Of a stretch of 64,000 nt of DNA, positions 1 through 10,350 are shown in pieces. The notes below the pieces were generated by a model, which saw only the letters and a list, made by a program, of their open reading frames with translations, did not search any database and was not told the DNA's origin. The stretch's first letter is position 1. The number at the start of each line of letters is the position of its first letter. The stretch comes from 34-65-8 sp964516135 (GTDB lineage: Bacteria > Pseudomonadota > Alphaproteobacteria > Sphingomonadales > Sphingomonadaceae): the NCBI GenBank assembly GCA_964516135.1, contig CAZEWN010000010.1:30257-94256 (forward strand), written 5' to 3'. Made by a program: the position numbers and the translations under genes.

Positions 1-494
1 ATGCGGTTGTCGCGGCCTATCGCCAGCAGCACGGTGCCGCGGCGCACCGGGCGGCGTTCGACACCTATATGACGCAGGTCTACAACTATTTCGCGCTGCC
101 CCCCGCTCACGACAGCTTCTGCGCGACCGCGCTGACGATCGCCAATGAATCGCTGCTGGTCGAACCGGACCAGCTCGATACGTTCGCGGTGAGCGGGCTT
201 AGCCGGTTCGAGGGCGTGTTCGAAGGGTTCTATCGCGCGCTAGAACAGTATCGCACCGATGTCGCCGCCTGGGATGCGGAGTACGGACCGCCGCCCACGG
301 TGTTTGCGCCGTCCACCGAACTCGTCGCCCTGCCACCACCCAGTGGTGCGCTGCCGCAAACGATCCAGGACGTCGATCCCGGGGCGTCCGCGGCGGACGG
401 CGTGCCAGCGATCCAGTTGCCGCCTGCTGCTGCGTCACCCGCGGTGCAACCCATCCAACCGGGTTCCGGCATGGGCGAGGGAGCGCCGCGCTGA
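1..494 (+). CDS. Hypothetical protein, 5' end outside window
   Basis: The reading frame is open from the first bases of the window, so the gene starts upstream; an ATG at 69 is internal. About 163 residues are visible. A helical region contains a single Cys (SFCATALTIANE) and is followed by a Pro/Ala-rich low-complexity tail of about 60 residues. I see no catalytic motif. A globular domain with a proline-rich tail is compatible with an exported or periplasmic protein, but the N-terminus that would show a signal peptide is missing. It is upstream of tRNA-Ala and obgE on the same strand. I do not recognise the family. Confidence 0.7.
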   Translation, partial: AVVAAYRQQHGAAAHRAAFDTYMTQVYNYFALPPAHDSFCATALTIANESLLVEPDQLDTFAVSGLSRFEGVFEGFYRALEQYRTDVAAWDAEYGPPPTVFAPSTELVALPPPSGALPQTIQDVDPGASAADGVPAIQLPPAAASPAVQPIQPGSGMGEGAPR

Positions 495-581
495 GCGTCC
501 GATTTGCCTTTGCTTGCGGCGCCGGTTTCGCTAAAGGCGCGCTCTTCGCGGAGGCCGATCCTCCGATGGCAAACCTGGAAC

Positions 582-657
<76 letters not shown>

Positions 658-739
658 GGTTTTTGATGAAATCAGAAGCCTGGTTGTTATGATTGCGCGC
701 GCGCAGCGGCGTGCGAAATCCTCGCTCACACGGTTTGCG

Positions 740-914
740 GCCCGCGTCAATGCGGGCGGGCGGTCGCCCCTGCGGTCCCGATGGGACCGAACCGGGTCGA
801 GCAAAACTTGCTCTGCATATCGGTGGAGCGCTAATCCGGTTGGCGATCAGCCAACCGCAAGGCCGAACGGCCGTCGCGCCATCTGGCGCGGAAGCCAAAG
901 CCGCGCGGGCGGCT
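740..914. repeat. Array of eight consecutive short hairpins between tRNA-Ala and obgE
   Basis: Eight compact inverted repeats follow one another, each with a different stem: GCCCGC/GCGGGC (740-757), GGGCG/CGCCC (758-769), GGTCCC/GGGACC (774-788), GAGCAA/TTGCTC (799-813), GGTTGGC/GCCAACC (838-856), GGCCG/CGGCC (861-872), CGCGCC/GGCGCG (875-890) and AGCCGC/GCGGCT (899-914). Loops are 2-6 bases. An imperfect hairpin may precede them at 711-729. The short open frames over this stretch have no plausible start or family. The array ends 25 bases before the obgE start. The structure is directly visible; its function is unknown. Confidence 0.8.
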
Positions 915-939
915 GTCGGCGTTTGAGGCGAAATAGAAA

Positions 940-2001
940 ATGCACTTTCTCGATCAAGCCAAGATATACCTGAAGTCCGGCGCGGGCGGGCCGGGCGCGG
1001 TGTCCTTCCGGCGCGAGAAATACGTCGAGTATGGCGGCCCGGATGGCGGCAACGGGGGCAAGGGCGGCGATGTCGTGTTCGTCGCCGTGCCGGGCCTCAA
1101 CACCCTGATCGACTTCCGCTATACCCAGCACTTCAAGGCGCTGCGCGGCGGGCATGGGATGGGCAAGGACCGGACCGGCGCATCCGCGCCCGATCTCGTG
1201 ATTGAAGTGCCGGTTGGCACGCAGATCTTGACGGAAGACAGGGAGGATGTGCTCGCCGATTTCACCGAGGTCGGCCAGCGTGTCGTCCTGCTGGAAGGCG
1301 GCATGGGTGGGCGTGGCAACGCCAGCTACAAGACCAGCACCAACCGCGCCCCGCGTCAGCACCAGCAAGGCATCCCGGCGCAAGAGATGTGGGTCTGGCT
1401 GCGCTTGAAGCTGCTCGCCGATGTTGGCCTGCTGGGCATGCCGAACGCGGGCAAATCGACCTTCATCAACCAGGTTTCCAACGCGCAGGCCAAGGTTGGC
1501 GCCTATGCCTTCACCACGCTGGTGCCCAAGTTGGGCGTGGTCCGGCATCGCAACCGCGAGTTCGTGCTCGCCGACATTCCTGGCCTGATCGAGGGAGCGG
1601 CGGATGGAGCGGGCATTGGCGACCGGTTCCTGGGCCATATCGAGCGGTGCCGCGTACTGATTCATCTAGTCGACATCTCCAGCCCCGATCCGGCCGGCGC
1701 GATGCGGATCGTGGAGGAAGAACTGGCCGCCTATGGCGAAGGGCTGGCCGACAAGCCGCAGCTGGTGGCGTTGAACAAGATCGACCTTGCCGATGCCGAA
1801 CTGGTGGAAGGGTTCGCGGCGGAACTTCGCGCGGCGGGCGCGGCGGAAGTGTTCGGCGTGTCGGGTGCCACCGGGGCCGGGGTCGAGCGGCTGCTTGACG
1901 CGGTGTTACCCTATCTGCCCGACCGCACCGCGACCGAAACGAAGGGCGGCGAGGTAGAGGATGTGCCCGAGGATGGCACGGGCGAATGGTCGCCGCTCTG
2001 A
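940..2001 (+). CDS. obgE: Obg/CgtA GTPase
   Basis: A 353-residue Obg-family GTPase that acts in 50S ribosome assembly and stress/cell-cycle control. The glycine-rich Obg fold occupies about residues 1-158 (KSGAGGPGAVSFRREK and GGPDGGNGGKGGD). The G domain follows: G1 GMPNAGKST near 166, G3 DIPGLIEG near 212, G4 NKID near 279. The C-terminus is short and acidic. The ATG at 940 is preceded by GAGGCG, and the protein starts at the family's usual MHFLDQAKIY. rplU and rpmA, common obgE neighbours in other bacteria, are not immediately upstream. Confidence 0.98.
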   Translation: MHFLDQAKIYLKSGAGGPGAVSFRREKYVEYGGPDGGNGGKGGDVVFVAVPGLNTLIDFRYTQHFKALRGGHGMGKDRTGASAPDLVIEVPVGTQILTEDREDVLADFTEVGQRVVLLEGGMGGRGNASYKTSTNRAPRQHQQGIPAQEMWVWLRLKLLADVGLLGMPNAGKSTFINQVSNAQAKVGAYAFTTLVPKLGVVRHRNREFVLADIPGLIEGAADGAGIGDRFLGHIERCRVLIHLVDISSPDPAGAMRIVEEELAAYGEGLADKPQLVALNKIDLADAELVEGFAAELRAAGAAEVFGVSGATGAGVERLLDAVLPYLPDRTATETKGGEVEDVPEDGTGEWSPL

Positions 2002-2040
2002 CAATCATGTTCAGTCGGCTCCCGGAGGTAAATGGCGCGC

Positions 2041-2064
2041 GATCCCAGCTTTCGCTGGGATGAC
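2041..2064. repeat. REP-type palindrome in the proB leader
   Basis: ATCCCAGC (2042-2049) and GCTGGGAT (2054-2061) flank a TTTC loop, followed by GAC. The same element recurs at 35382-35405 between serC and serA, so it is a dispersed intergenic palindrome. Here it lies between a good ribosome binding site (GGAGG, 2024-2028) and the likely proB start codon. Confidence 0.85.
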
Positions 2065-2088
2065 GGATTGGGTAGGGGCGATGCGCTC

Positions 2089-3210
2089 ATGAACCTTGCG
2101 AACCTGTCCGACGTCAAAACCGCGCGCCGCCTCGTGATCAAGGTCGGATCGTCGCTGCTGGTCGCGCGTGGCGTGGCTCGCGCGGGATGGCTCGCCTCGC
2201 TGGCGGGCGATATCGCCGCGCTGAAAGCTGCGGGTCCGCAAGTGATCGTCGTCAGTTCGGGTGCGATCGCGCTGGGCGCCGCGAAGCTGGGCATGGCGCG
2301 TGGCGGGCGCGGCAGCCTGGCCGATGCACAGGCGGCGGCATCGGTTGGCCAGGTCGAGTTGGCGCGGCTGTGGTCGCAGTCGTTGGGGGCGCATGGGATT
2401 GTCGCGGCACAGATGCTGGTGACCATCGGCGACCTTGAGGAACGGCGGCGCTATCTCAACGCGTCGGCTACGCTTGAACGGCTGCTGGAGGCGGGCGCGG
2501 TGCCGGTGCTCAATGAAAACGACAGCGTCGCCACCGAGGAAATCCGGTTCGGCGACAACGACCGCCTGGCGGCGCGCGTGGCGCAGGCCGCGGGCGCGGA
2601 TGCGGTGCTGCTGCTGAGCGACGTGGACGGCCTTTACGATCGCGATCCGCGCGCCGAAGGCGCCATGCTGGTACCCCGGGTCGAGGGAATCACGCCAGCC
2701 ATCACGGCGATGGCCAACGGTAAGAGTTCGTCCGGCCTCGGATCGGGCGGCATGGCGTCGAAGCTGCAGGCCGCCGAAATCGCCGAACGCGCCGGCATCG
2801 CGCTGGCGATAATGAACGGCACGCACGAAAAGCCCATCACGAATGCGATCGCTTCCGGAACCGGCACGATATTCGTGCCCCAGCGGCGTGACGGCGCGCG
2901 CAAGGCCTGGCTCGGCGGACGGCTGGCCCCGGCGGGCGTGTTGACGGTCGATGCCGGTTGCGCCGCCGCGCTGCTGAACGGCGCCAGCCTGCTTGCCGCC
3001 GGGTTGACCGAGGTTGATGGCACGTTCCGGCGCGGCGACCTTGTGACCATTCACGGTCCCGGCGGCGAACGGCTGGCGCAGGGGCTGGTCGAATATTCAG
3101 CGGACGAATGCCGCGCAATCCGCGGGCTCAAGGGCGCGGCGCAGGGGGATCGGCTTGGCTATGCCCCGCGCGCGGCGGTGATCCATCGCGACCATCTGGT
3201 CCTGCTGTGA
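2089..3210 (+). CDS. proB: Glutamate 5-kinase
   Basis: Phosphorylates glutamate in the first step of proline biosynthesis. About 373 residues: an N-terminal amino-acid-kinase domain beginning KTARRLVIKVGSS, with VVSSGAIALG, NENDSVA and LLSDVDGLYD, then a C-terminal PUA domain from about residue 280. I chose the ATG at 2089 because the conserved protein starts just after it. An in-frame ATG at 2032 has a better-placed GGAGG and would add 19 residues translated through the palindromic repeat. The stop overlaps the GTG start of the next gene. Confidence 0.95.
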   Translation: MNLANLSDVKTARRLVIKVGSSLLVARGVARAGWLASLAGDIAALKAAGPQVIVVSSGAIALGAAKLGMARGGRGSLADAQAAASVGQVELARLWSQSLGAHGIVAAQMLVTIGDLEERRRYLNASATLERLLEAGAVPVLNENDSVATEEIRFGDNDRLAARVAQAAGADAVLLLSDVDGLYDRDPRAEGAMLVPRVEGITPAITAMANGKSSSGLGSGGMASKLQAAEIAERAGIALAIMNGTHEKPITNAIASGTGTIFVPQRRDGARKAWLGGRLAPAGVLTVDAGCAAALLNGASLLAAGLTEVDGTFRRGDLVTIHGPGGERLAQGLVEYSADECRAIRGLKGAAQGDRLGYAPRAAVIHRDHLVLL

Positions 3211-4121
3211 CGATCGCCATCACCGGTGGAACCGGCTTCGTCGGGCAGGCGCTCGTCGAAACCCTCTCGCGGCGCAAGGTGCCACTACGCGCGCTGGCGC
3301 GGGGAACGCCGCCGTCCTCCGCTCCGGGGGTCGAATGGATCCGCGGTACGCTTGAGGATCGGGCCGCACTGGCGCGTCTCGTCAAGGGCGCGGAGGCCGT
3401 GATCCATGTCGCCGGGCTGACCAGCGCACCCGATCCCTGCGCGTTCGAAACCGCCAATGTCGCGGGCACGTTGGCACTGGTCGAGGCGGCGAAGAATGCG
3501 GGCATTCCGCGATTCGTGTTCGTGTCGTCGCTCGCCGCGCGCGAACCGGAACTATCGGCCTATGGCGCGTCCAAGGCAAAGGCAGAGCGGATCGTCGCCG
3601 CGAGCGCGCTTGACTGGACCATCGTCCGTCCACCGGCCGTCTATGGACCGCGCGACCGCGAGATGCTGGAACTGTTCAAGGCCGCGCGCCTGGGCGTGAT
3701 CCCGATGCCGCCGCCGGGCCGTGCGTCGATGATCCATGTCGATGATCTGGCCGATCTGCTCGCCGCGCTGATCCCGGGCGGGGAAAGCGTGAGCCATCGG
3801 ATATTCGAACCCGACGACGGGCACCCCGGTGGATGGAGCCATCGGGACATGGCGCGGACAATCGGCTGGGCGGTGGGGCGTCGCCCCTGGGTGCCGCATC
3901 TGTCGCCCGCGATGCTGATGCGACTGTCGCGGCTGGAACGCGCCTTGCGGGGCAACAAAGCGAAGCTGACGCCGGACCGGGTCGGGTACATGAGCCATCC
4001 GGATTGGGTATCCGACCGCGCTCGCCATGTGCCGACAGAGCTGTGGCGGCCACGCATCGCGACGCGCGAGGGGCTGAAGGCGACGGCGCGCTGGTATCGC
4101 GAACAGGGCTGGATGAAGTAG
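3207..4121 (+). CDS. NAD(P)-dependent epimerase/dehydratase family protein (SDR)
   Basis: An extended short-chain dehydrogenase of 304 residues. The N-terminal Rossmann motif ITGGTGFVGQALV is at residues 4-16, and VSSLAAREPELSAYGASKAKAE provides the catalytic Ser and YxxxK. The GTG at 3207 overlaps the proB stop (GTGA) and places the glycine motif at the expected distance; a longer frame begins at 3108 inside proB and would add 33 unrelated residues. The family includes sugar-nucleotide epimerases and the NDUFA9-type complex I-associated protein. The substrate cannot be told from the sequence. Confidence 0.85.
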   Translation: MTIAITGGTGFVGQALVETLSRRKVPLRALARGTPPSSAPGVEWIRGTLEDRAALARLVKGAEAVIHVAGLTSAPDPCAFETANVAGTLALVEAAKNAGIPRFVFVSSLAAREPELSAYGASKAKAERIVAASALDWTIVRPPAVYGPRDREMLELFKAARLGVIPMPPPGRASMIHVDDLADLLAALIPGGESVSHRIFEPDDGHPGGWSHRDMARTIGWAVGRRPWVPHLSPAMLMRLSRLERALRGNKAKLTPDRVGYMSHPDWVSDRARHVPTELWRPRIATREGLKATARWYREQGWMK

Positions 4122-4151
4122 GCGCTGCCCCGGTTGCGGCGCGCGCGCAGG

Positions 4152-4937
4152 TCAGAACGCCGGATCGTATCCCGGCGGCAGTTCGCCATCGGGGCCGAGC
4201 GGCACGTGGATGCCGCATTCGGTCTTGTCCCACCCCTTCCATCGGCCGGAACGCGGATCTTCGCCCGGCGCGACTTTGTTGGTGCACGGCGAACAGCCGA
4301 TTGAGGGGTAGCCCTGCTCGACGAGCGGATGACGTGGCAAGTCGTGCGCTTCGAACCAGGCGTCGATTTGATGCGCGTCCCAGTCGATCAGGGGATTGAT
4401 CTTGAGCCTGCCCTGGGCATCGGAAGTGTCGATTTCAAACCTGGGCAGGTTGGCGCGTGTTGCGGACTGGAACGCCTTGCGCCCGGTGAAGGTCGCGTCG
4501 AACGCCGCAAGCGCTCTGGCCAGCGGCTTGACCTTGCGGATTTCACAGCAACCATCGGGGTCGTAGGACCACCGCAGGCCGCTCTCGTCACGGATTTCCA
4601 GTTCGCCCAGGTCGGGATAGAGGTTGACGAGGTTGGTCAGCCCCAGACGCGCGGCGAGTTCATCGCGATAGGCGAGCGTTTCGGGAAAGTGCTTGCCGGT
4701 TTCGAGGAACAGCACGGGGATCGACGGATCGACCTCGGCAATCAGGTGGAGCAGCACCGCGCTTTCCGCGCCAAAGCTGGAAACGGCGGCTAGGTCACCA
4801 ACGATGCCATCTTCGATCACCGCGCGCAGCATCTCGCGGGTATCTGCGCCGCGAAACATGCGGTTGAGGCGGATCGCGTCGGCCTCGCTGTAGCGCGGGC
4901 CGGTGTCGATCCGGTCGATCGCGCGTAGTTCATTCAT
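4152..4937 (-). CDS. cysH: Phosphoadenylyl/adenylyl-sulfate reductase, iron-sulfur type
   Basis: Reduces activated sulfate (APS, possibly PAPS) to sulfite. 261 residues. The PAPS-reductase fold has AVSSFGAES near the N-terminus and FLETGKHFPETLAYRD. Two cysteine pairs, DGCCEIRK and IGCSPCTN, are the [4Fe-4S] ligands that mark the APS-reducing subgroup, and the C-terminal ECGIH supplies the catalytic cysteine. It is the last gene of the minus-strand cys operon; its start overlaps DUF934 by 8 bases. A longer frame upstream is out of keeping with the family; the start MNELRAID was chosen. Confidence 0.95.
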   Translation of the reverse strand: MNELRAIDRIDTGPRYSEADAIRLNRMFRGADTREMLRAVIEDGIVGDLAAVSSFGAESAVLLHLIAEVDPSIPVLFLETGKHFPETLAYRDELAARLGLTNLVNLYPDLGELEIRDESGLRWSYDPDGCCEIRKVKPLARALAAFDATFTGRKAFQSATRANLPRFEIDTSDAQGRLKINPLIDWDAHQIDAWFEAHDLPRHPLVEQGYPSIGCSPCTNKVAPGEDPRSGRWKGWDKTECGIHVPLGPDGELPPGYDPAF

Positions 4938-5374
4938 GGCGCAGTCGCCAGATCGGCGCGCGCGCGTCGGCGGCGGTCTGGTAGACCTGCGGCCAGCGCG
5001 CCAGTGCCGCCTCGACATCGCCTTCGTCCAGCCGCGCATCGGGGGCAAAGGCATCGAAGCCGCAGCGACGCAGGTAGGCGATCTGGTCGACCAGCACCTC
5101 GCCGACCGCGCGCAGTTCGCCCGTATAGCCCGCCTCGCGCAGCACGCGGGCCGAGGAATAGCCACGCCCGTCACCGAAGGCCGGGAAATTGACCTCTACC
5201 AGCGCGATGCGTTCGAGGTGCGGGATCAATGCACGTGCATCGTCGCCCGGCTCGATCCGCACGGCGGCTGCGTTGGACTGTTCAACGAACGAATCCACCG
5301 TCACGGCGGCGTGATCGACCGGTTCGTCGTCGCGGAAGCGGAACTGGACCTCGTCCGGGCTCGATCCGATTACA

Positions 5375-5382
<8 letters not shown>
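4930..5382 (-). CDS. DUF934 family protein of the cys operon
   Basis: 150 residues, ending in the DUF934 pattern (ALVEVNFPAFGDGRGYSSARVLRE, then VLVDQIAYLRRCGFDAF). DUF934 proteins are almost always encoded between the sulfite reductase and CysH in proteobacteria and are thought to be accessory to sulfite reduction; their biochemical role is not established. The start MADVIGSSPD overlaps the 3' end of cysI by 8 bases, and its own end overlaps the cysH start, which suggests translational coupling. Confidence 0.9.
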
Positions 5383-7009
<1,627 letters not shown>

Positions 7010-7010
7010 C

Positions 7011-7307
7011 TCAGATCACCCACTGGCCGACGTGGGGGTCGGCGGGCTTGAGGGTCAGGTCGGGGCGAACGGTCGGGCCGATCGCGCGGACGCGCTCCTT
7101 GATGTGCGCGGGGCGTATGCCGCGTTCGTCGCGGGTCGCCTCGACCGCGTAGGGCACGTTGACGCGGCGCGCGGCATCCTCGCGCCGGGCGATCTCGTCG
7201 GCCCGCTCGCCCACATCGACCGCATCATCGACATGGAGCGACCAGTCGTGGCCGGTCCACCAGACCACCGCGCCGCTCTTGAGGTCGTTGCCGGTAAGGA
7301 TGATCAT
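7011..7307 (-). CDS. DUF2849 family protein
   Basis: A 98-residue protein (MIILTGNDLKSGAVVWWTGH...). DUF2849 genes are typically found between cobA/cysG and cysI in alphaproteobacteria, as here; the function is unknown but is inferred to belong to siroheme or sulfite-reductase assembly. The ATG at 7307 overlaps the cobA stop (ATGA). The reading frame extends about 100 codons further upstream inside cobA without a credible start. Confidence 0.88.
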   Translation of the reverse strand: MIILTGNDLKSGAVVWWTGHDWSLHVDDAVDVGERADEIARREDAARRVNVPYAVEATRDERGIRPAHIKERVRAIGPTVRPDLTLKPADPHVGQWVI

Positions 7308-8062
7308 CGCGCCGCCTCCCGTGCAAGGGTGGCCAGCGCAATGTTGTCGCGCGCCGTCACTTCGCCGATCACGATCAACGCGGGGCTGACCACCCGTTCG
7401 CGCGCGACCAGTTCGGGCAGACCCGCGAGCAGACCGCGCAGCACGCGCATGTCGGGGCGCGCGCCGTTTTCGATCACCGCCACGGGCATGTCTGGGGCGA
7501 GGCCGTCCGCCATCAGCTTGTCCGCGATCTGCGGCGCAGTGGTGACGCCCATGTAGATCACCAGCGTGCGGCCTTTGCCCGCGAGGCCAGCCCAGTCTTG
7601 CTCGGCCAGGCCCTTGCACTGCCCAGCGACGAAGCTGACGATGCTTGAGGCATCGCGGTGGGTCAGCGCAATCTGCGCAGCGGCGGCGGCACCGTTGGCG
7701 GCGCTCACGCCGGGGACCACCTCGACCGGCACACCGGCGGCGCGGCAGGCCTCTGCTTCCTCGCCGCCGCGCCCGAAGATGAAGGGGTCGCCGCCCTTGA
7801 GGCGCACCACATTGCGCCCTGCCAGCGCCTCGCGCACAAGCAGCGCGTTGATCGCGTCCTGCGCCAGCGTGTGGCGCGCGCGGCTCTTGGCGACCGAGAT
7901 CAGTTCGGCATCGGGGCGGGCGAGCGCCAGCACGGCGCGGTCGACCAGCCCGTCATGGACGATGATCGCGGCGCGCTCGATCAGCCGCGCGGCGCGCAGC
8001 GTCAGCAGGTCCGGGTCGCCCGGACCCGCGCCGACGAGAAAGACAGTGCCGGGTTGTTCCAT
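7304..8062 (-). CDS. cobA: Uroporphyrinogen-III C-methyltransferase
   Basis: SAM-dependent double methylation of uroporphyrinogen III to precorrin-2, the branch-point step to siroheme. 252 residues in one tetrapyrrole-methylase domain: FLVGAGPGDPDLLTLRA at the N-terminus, VRLKGGDPFIFGRGGEEAE, VVPGVSAANGAAA and VIYMGV. The start MEQPGTVF was chosen over a TTG 42 bases upstream because the family begins just before the glycine-rich motif. It heads the cys operon, so the siroheme precursor is made together with the siroheme enzyme. The later dehydrogenase/chelatase step is encoded at 41787. Confidence 0.95.
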   Translation of the reverse strand: MEQPGTVFLVGAGPGDPDLLTLRAARLIERAAIIVHDGLVDRAVLALARPDAELISVAKSRARHTLAQDAINALLVREALAGRNVVRLKGGDPFIFGRGGEEAEACRAAGVPVEVVPGVSAANGAAAAAQIALTHRDASSIVSFVAGQCKGLAEQDWAGLAGKGRTLVIYMGVTTAPQIADKLMADGLAPDMPVAVIENGARPDMRVLRGLLAGLPELVARERVVSPALIVIGEVTARDNIALATLAREAAR

Positions 8063-8160
8063 GCGGGCCAGATGCGCCCACCCCTGCGCGCTCGCCAGCC
8101 ACAATGCTTGTCAGATCGGGTAGGAAAGTTTTTGAAATCGCGGCTACCCGCGCGGCAAGC

Positions 8161-9147
8161 CTAGCTTTCGCGACCATCGAGCCGCTGTGCGATCGCGGCG
8201 ATGAGCTGTTCGAACTGTTCGTTGTTGCGGAAATTGATGTCGCGCTGGGGGAAGGGGATCTCGATCCCGTTCTCCTTGAACAGGTGCCACAGCTTCTTGA
8301 GCACCTGGCTGCGGATGTTGCCGAGCCCTTCTTCCGGGTCGCTGATCCAGCAGTGGATCACGAAATCGACCGAACTTTCGCCGTACTTGTCGAGCCACAC
8401 GGTCGGCGGCGGGGTCTGGAGCACGCGTTCCACGCTCTTCGCTGCCTCCAGCATGAGCTTTTCCGCTTCGGCTATGTCACAACCATACCCGATCCCTACC
8501 GGCACCTGCATCCGGACGTTACGGCTGGAGTAGGACCAGTTCTCGACCTGGTTGATCATCAGGTTCTCGTTCGGGATCAGGTATTCCTTCTGGTCACGTG
8601 TGGTGATGGATACCGCGCGGATGCCGATCTTGCGGATCTGGCCGAAGGTCGTCTGCCCGGCCTGGTCGGCGATGGCGATCACGTCGCCCGGCTTGATGGA
8701 CTTGTCCATCAGGAGGATGATGCCCGCGATCAGGTTGCCGAACGTCTTCTGCAACCCGAACCCGATGGCGAGCCCGAACGCCCCCGAAAACACCGCCAGC
8801 GCGGTCAGGTCTATGCCGAGAAGGTCGATCCCGACCATGAAGGCGGCGGCCCAGACCGCGATCGTCAGCAGCTTTTCGCCCAGGACCCGCGCCGAAGGTT
8901 CGAGGCGGGTGATGCGGCGCAGCAGCTTGTGCGAACCCTTGCTGAGCAGCCATGCCGCCACGATCAGGGCGATCAGGACGGCAAACACGACCAGCATGTC
9001 CCACACCGAAATCCGCGTTGCGCCGACGCTCAGTGCCCAGGAATCGAGCGTTTCGACCACACCGCCGGCCGCGTCGCTGCGCCCCGCCACGGCCTCGCGC
9101 AGACCATCGGCGGCCGTTTCCTCCTGTGGGGCGGTTCGCGCGGTCAT
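8161..9147 (-). CDS. MscS-family mechanosensitive channel
   Basis: A 328-residue small-conductance mechanosensitive channel. Three transmembrane segments span about residues 48-150; the third is the pore helix (SGAFGLAIGFGLQKTFGNLIAG), followed by the beta domain (MDKSIKPGDVIAI) and a C-terminal alpha/beta domain. It opens under membrane tension and releases osmolytes. The start overlaps the metC stop by 4 bases (ATGA), so it is co-transcribed with sseA and metC. A 98-base gap separates it from cobA and may hold the cys-operon promoter. Confidence 0.93.
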   Translation of the reverse strand: MTARTAPQEETAADGLREAVAGRSDAAGGVVETLDSWALSVGATRISVWDMLVVFAVLIALIVAAWLLSKGSHKLLRRITRLEPSARVLGEKLLTIAVWAAAFMVGIDLLGIDLTALAVFSGAFGLAIGFGLQKTFGNLIAGIILLMDKSIKPGDVIAIADQAGQTTFGQIRKIGIRAVSITTRDQKEYLIPNENLMINQVENWSYSSRNVRMQVPVGIGYGCDIAEAEKLMLEAAKSVERVLQTPPPTVWLDKYGESSVDFVIHCWISDPEEGLGNIRSQVLKKLWHLFKENGIEIPFPQRDINFRNNEQFEQLIAAIAQRLDGRES

Positions 9148-10349
9148 CCTTGCGTCATCGCGATAAATGCCCTTTCGAGGTCCGCGATCAGGTCGGCCGG
9201 GTCTTCCAGCCCGATCGACAGCCGCACGCCGAGCCGCCGTTCGATCGCCAAATCAGCCGGCGGCCACATCATTTCGGTCCTGATCGGTGCTGGATCGAAT
9301 GGCACGACCAAACTCTCGTAACCGCCCCAGCTGTAGCCGATACCAAACAGTCGGAGCGCGTCGACAAACCTGGCGCGAACGTCCTCTTCACCGCCGACCA
9401 CGAAGCTGAACAAGCCGCAGGCACCGGCGAAGTCGCGGCGCCATAATGCGTGACCTGTGTCGCCAGGACGAAAGGGACACATTACCTTGGCGACTTCGGG
9501 ACGGCGTTGGAGCCACTCCGCAATCTCCAGGGCGCTCGCCGTGGCACGCTCCAACCGCACGCCCATCGTTCTGAGGCCGCGCAGGGCGAGGGCGGCGTCG
9601 TCCGGCGCGACGACCTGGCCCAGCGCCTGCGCGGTCTGGCGCAGGGCGCGATACCAGCGCTCGCCCGCGGTGGCCGATCCCATCATCAGGTCCGAATGCC
9701 CGCCGACATGCTTGGTCAGGCTCATCACCGATATGTCGCAGCCGCGCTCCAGCGCCGGGAAGCCCAGTGGGCTGGCCCAGGTGTTGTCGAGGATCGAGAC
9801 TGCATCGTGTCCACGCGCCACAGCCGCGAGCGCAGGCACGTCACAGACTTCCATCGTCAAGCTGCCGGGGCTTTCGAGCAGCACCGCCCTCGTCCGCTCG
9901 CAGAATTTCGCCGGAAAGCCCTCGAGATCGAGCGGATCGAAGAACCGGCTTTCTACACCCATCCGCTTGAGCAGCCCGTTCGCCATCAGGCGGGTCGGCT
10001 CGTAGGCATTGTCGGTTACAAGCAGAACGTCGCCCGGCTTGAGAACCGCCAGCAGCGCCCCGGCGATCGCCGCAACGCCACTGGGATAGAGCATTGTGCC
10101 CGCGGCGCCCGGTTCCAGCGCGGTCAGCGCCTCAGCCAGCGCCCACTGCGTCGGCGCGCCGCGGCGGCCGTAGTAGAATTGGCCATCCTGGTTGGTCTTG
10201 CCGCCCGCGTTGCGCGCCGCTTCGTCGGGATAGAGATGCGTGCTGGCGCGCCAGACCGGCGGGTTGACCACCGGCCCGGTCCATTCGGGCCGCCTCCCGC
10301 CGGTGACCAGCCGGGTTGCCGGTCGCAGGCTGTCGTCGTCTCCGGCCAT
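9144..10349 (-). CDS. metC: Cystathionine beta-lyase / trans-sulfuration PLP enzyme
   Basis: Cleaves cystathionine to homocysteine, pyruvate and ammonia. 401 residues, fold type I Cys/Met-metabolism PLP enzyme. The PLP lysine is in SLTKHVGGHSD, with ILDNTWASPLGFPAL upstream and the sugar/phosphate-loop region YPSGVAAIAGALLA. The start MAGDDDSLRPATRL was chosen; the frame continues 23 codons into sseA. One base separates it from the sseA stop. Grouping with sseA and the cys operon makes a sulfur amino-acid block. Related gamma-lyases cannot be excluded. Confidence 0.9.
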   Translation of the reverse strand: MAGDDDSLRPATRLVTGGRRPEWTGPVVNPPVWRASTHLYPDEAARNAGGKTNQDGQFYYGRRGAPTQWALAEALTALEPGAAGTMLYPSGVAAIAGALLAVLKPGDVLLVTDNAYEPTRLMANGLLKRMGVESRFFDPLDLEGFPAKFCERTRAVLLESPGSLTMEVCDVPALAAVARGHDAVSILDNTWASPLGFPALERGCDISVMSLTKHVGGHSDLMMGSATAGERWYRALRQTAQALGQVVAPDDAALALRGLRTMGVRLERATASALEIAEWLQRRPEVAKVMCPFRPGDTGHALWRRDFAGACGLFSFVVGGEEDVRARFVDALRLFGIGYSWGGYESLVVPFDPAPIRTEMMWPPADLAIERRLGVRLSIGLEDPADLIADLERAFIAMTQG

Positions 10350-10350
10350 G

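Noticed and set aside
740..914. CRISPR array.
   Set aside because: The units are palindromes of different sequence and there are no constant repeats with spacers.
8104..9321. 405-codon plus-strand frame opposite mscS and metC.
   Set aside because: Shadow of the two minus-strand genes, without motifs.
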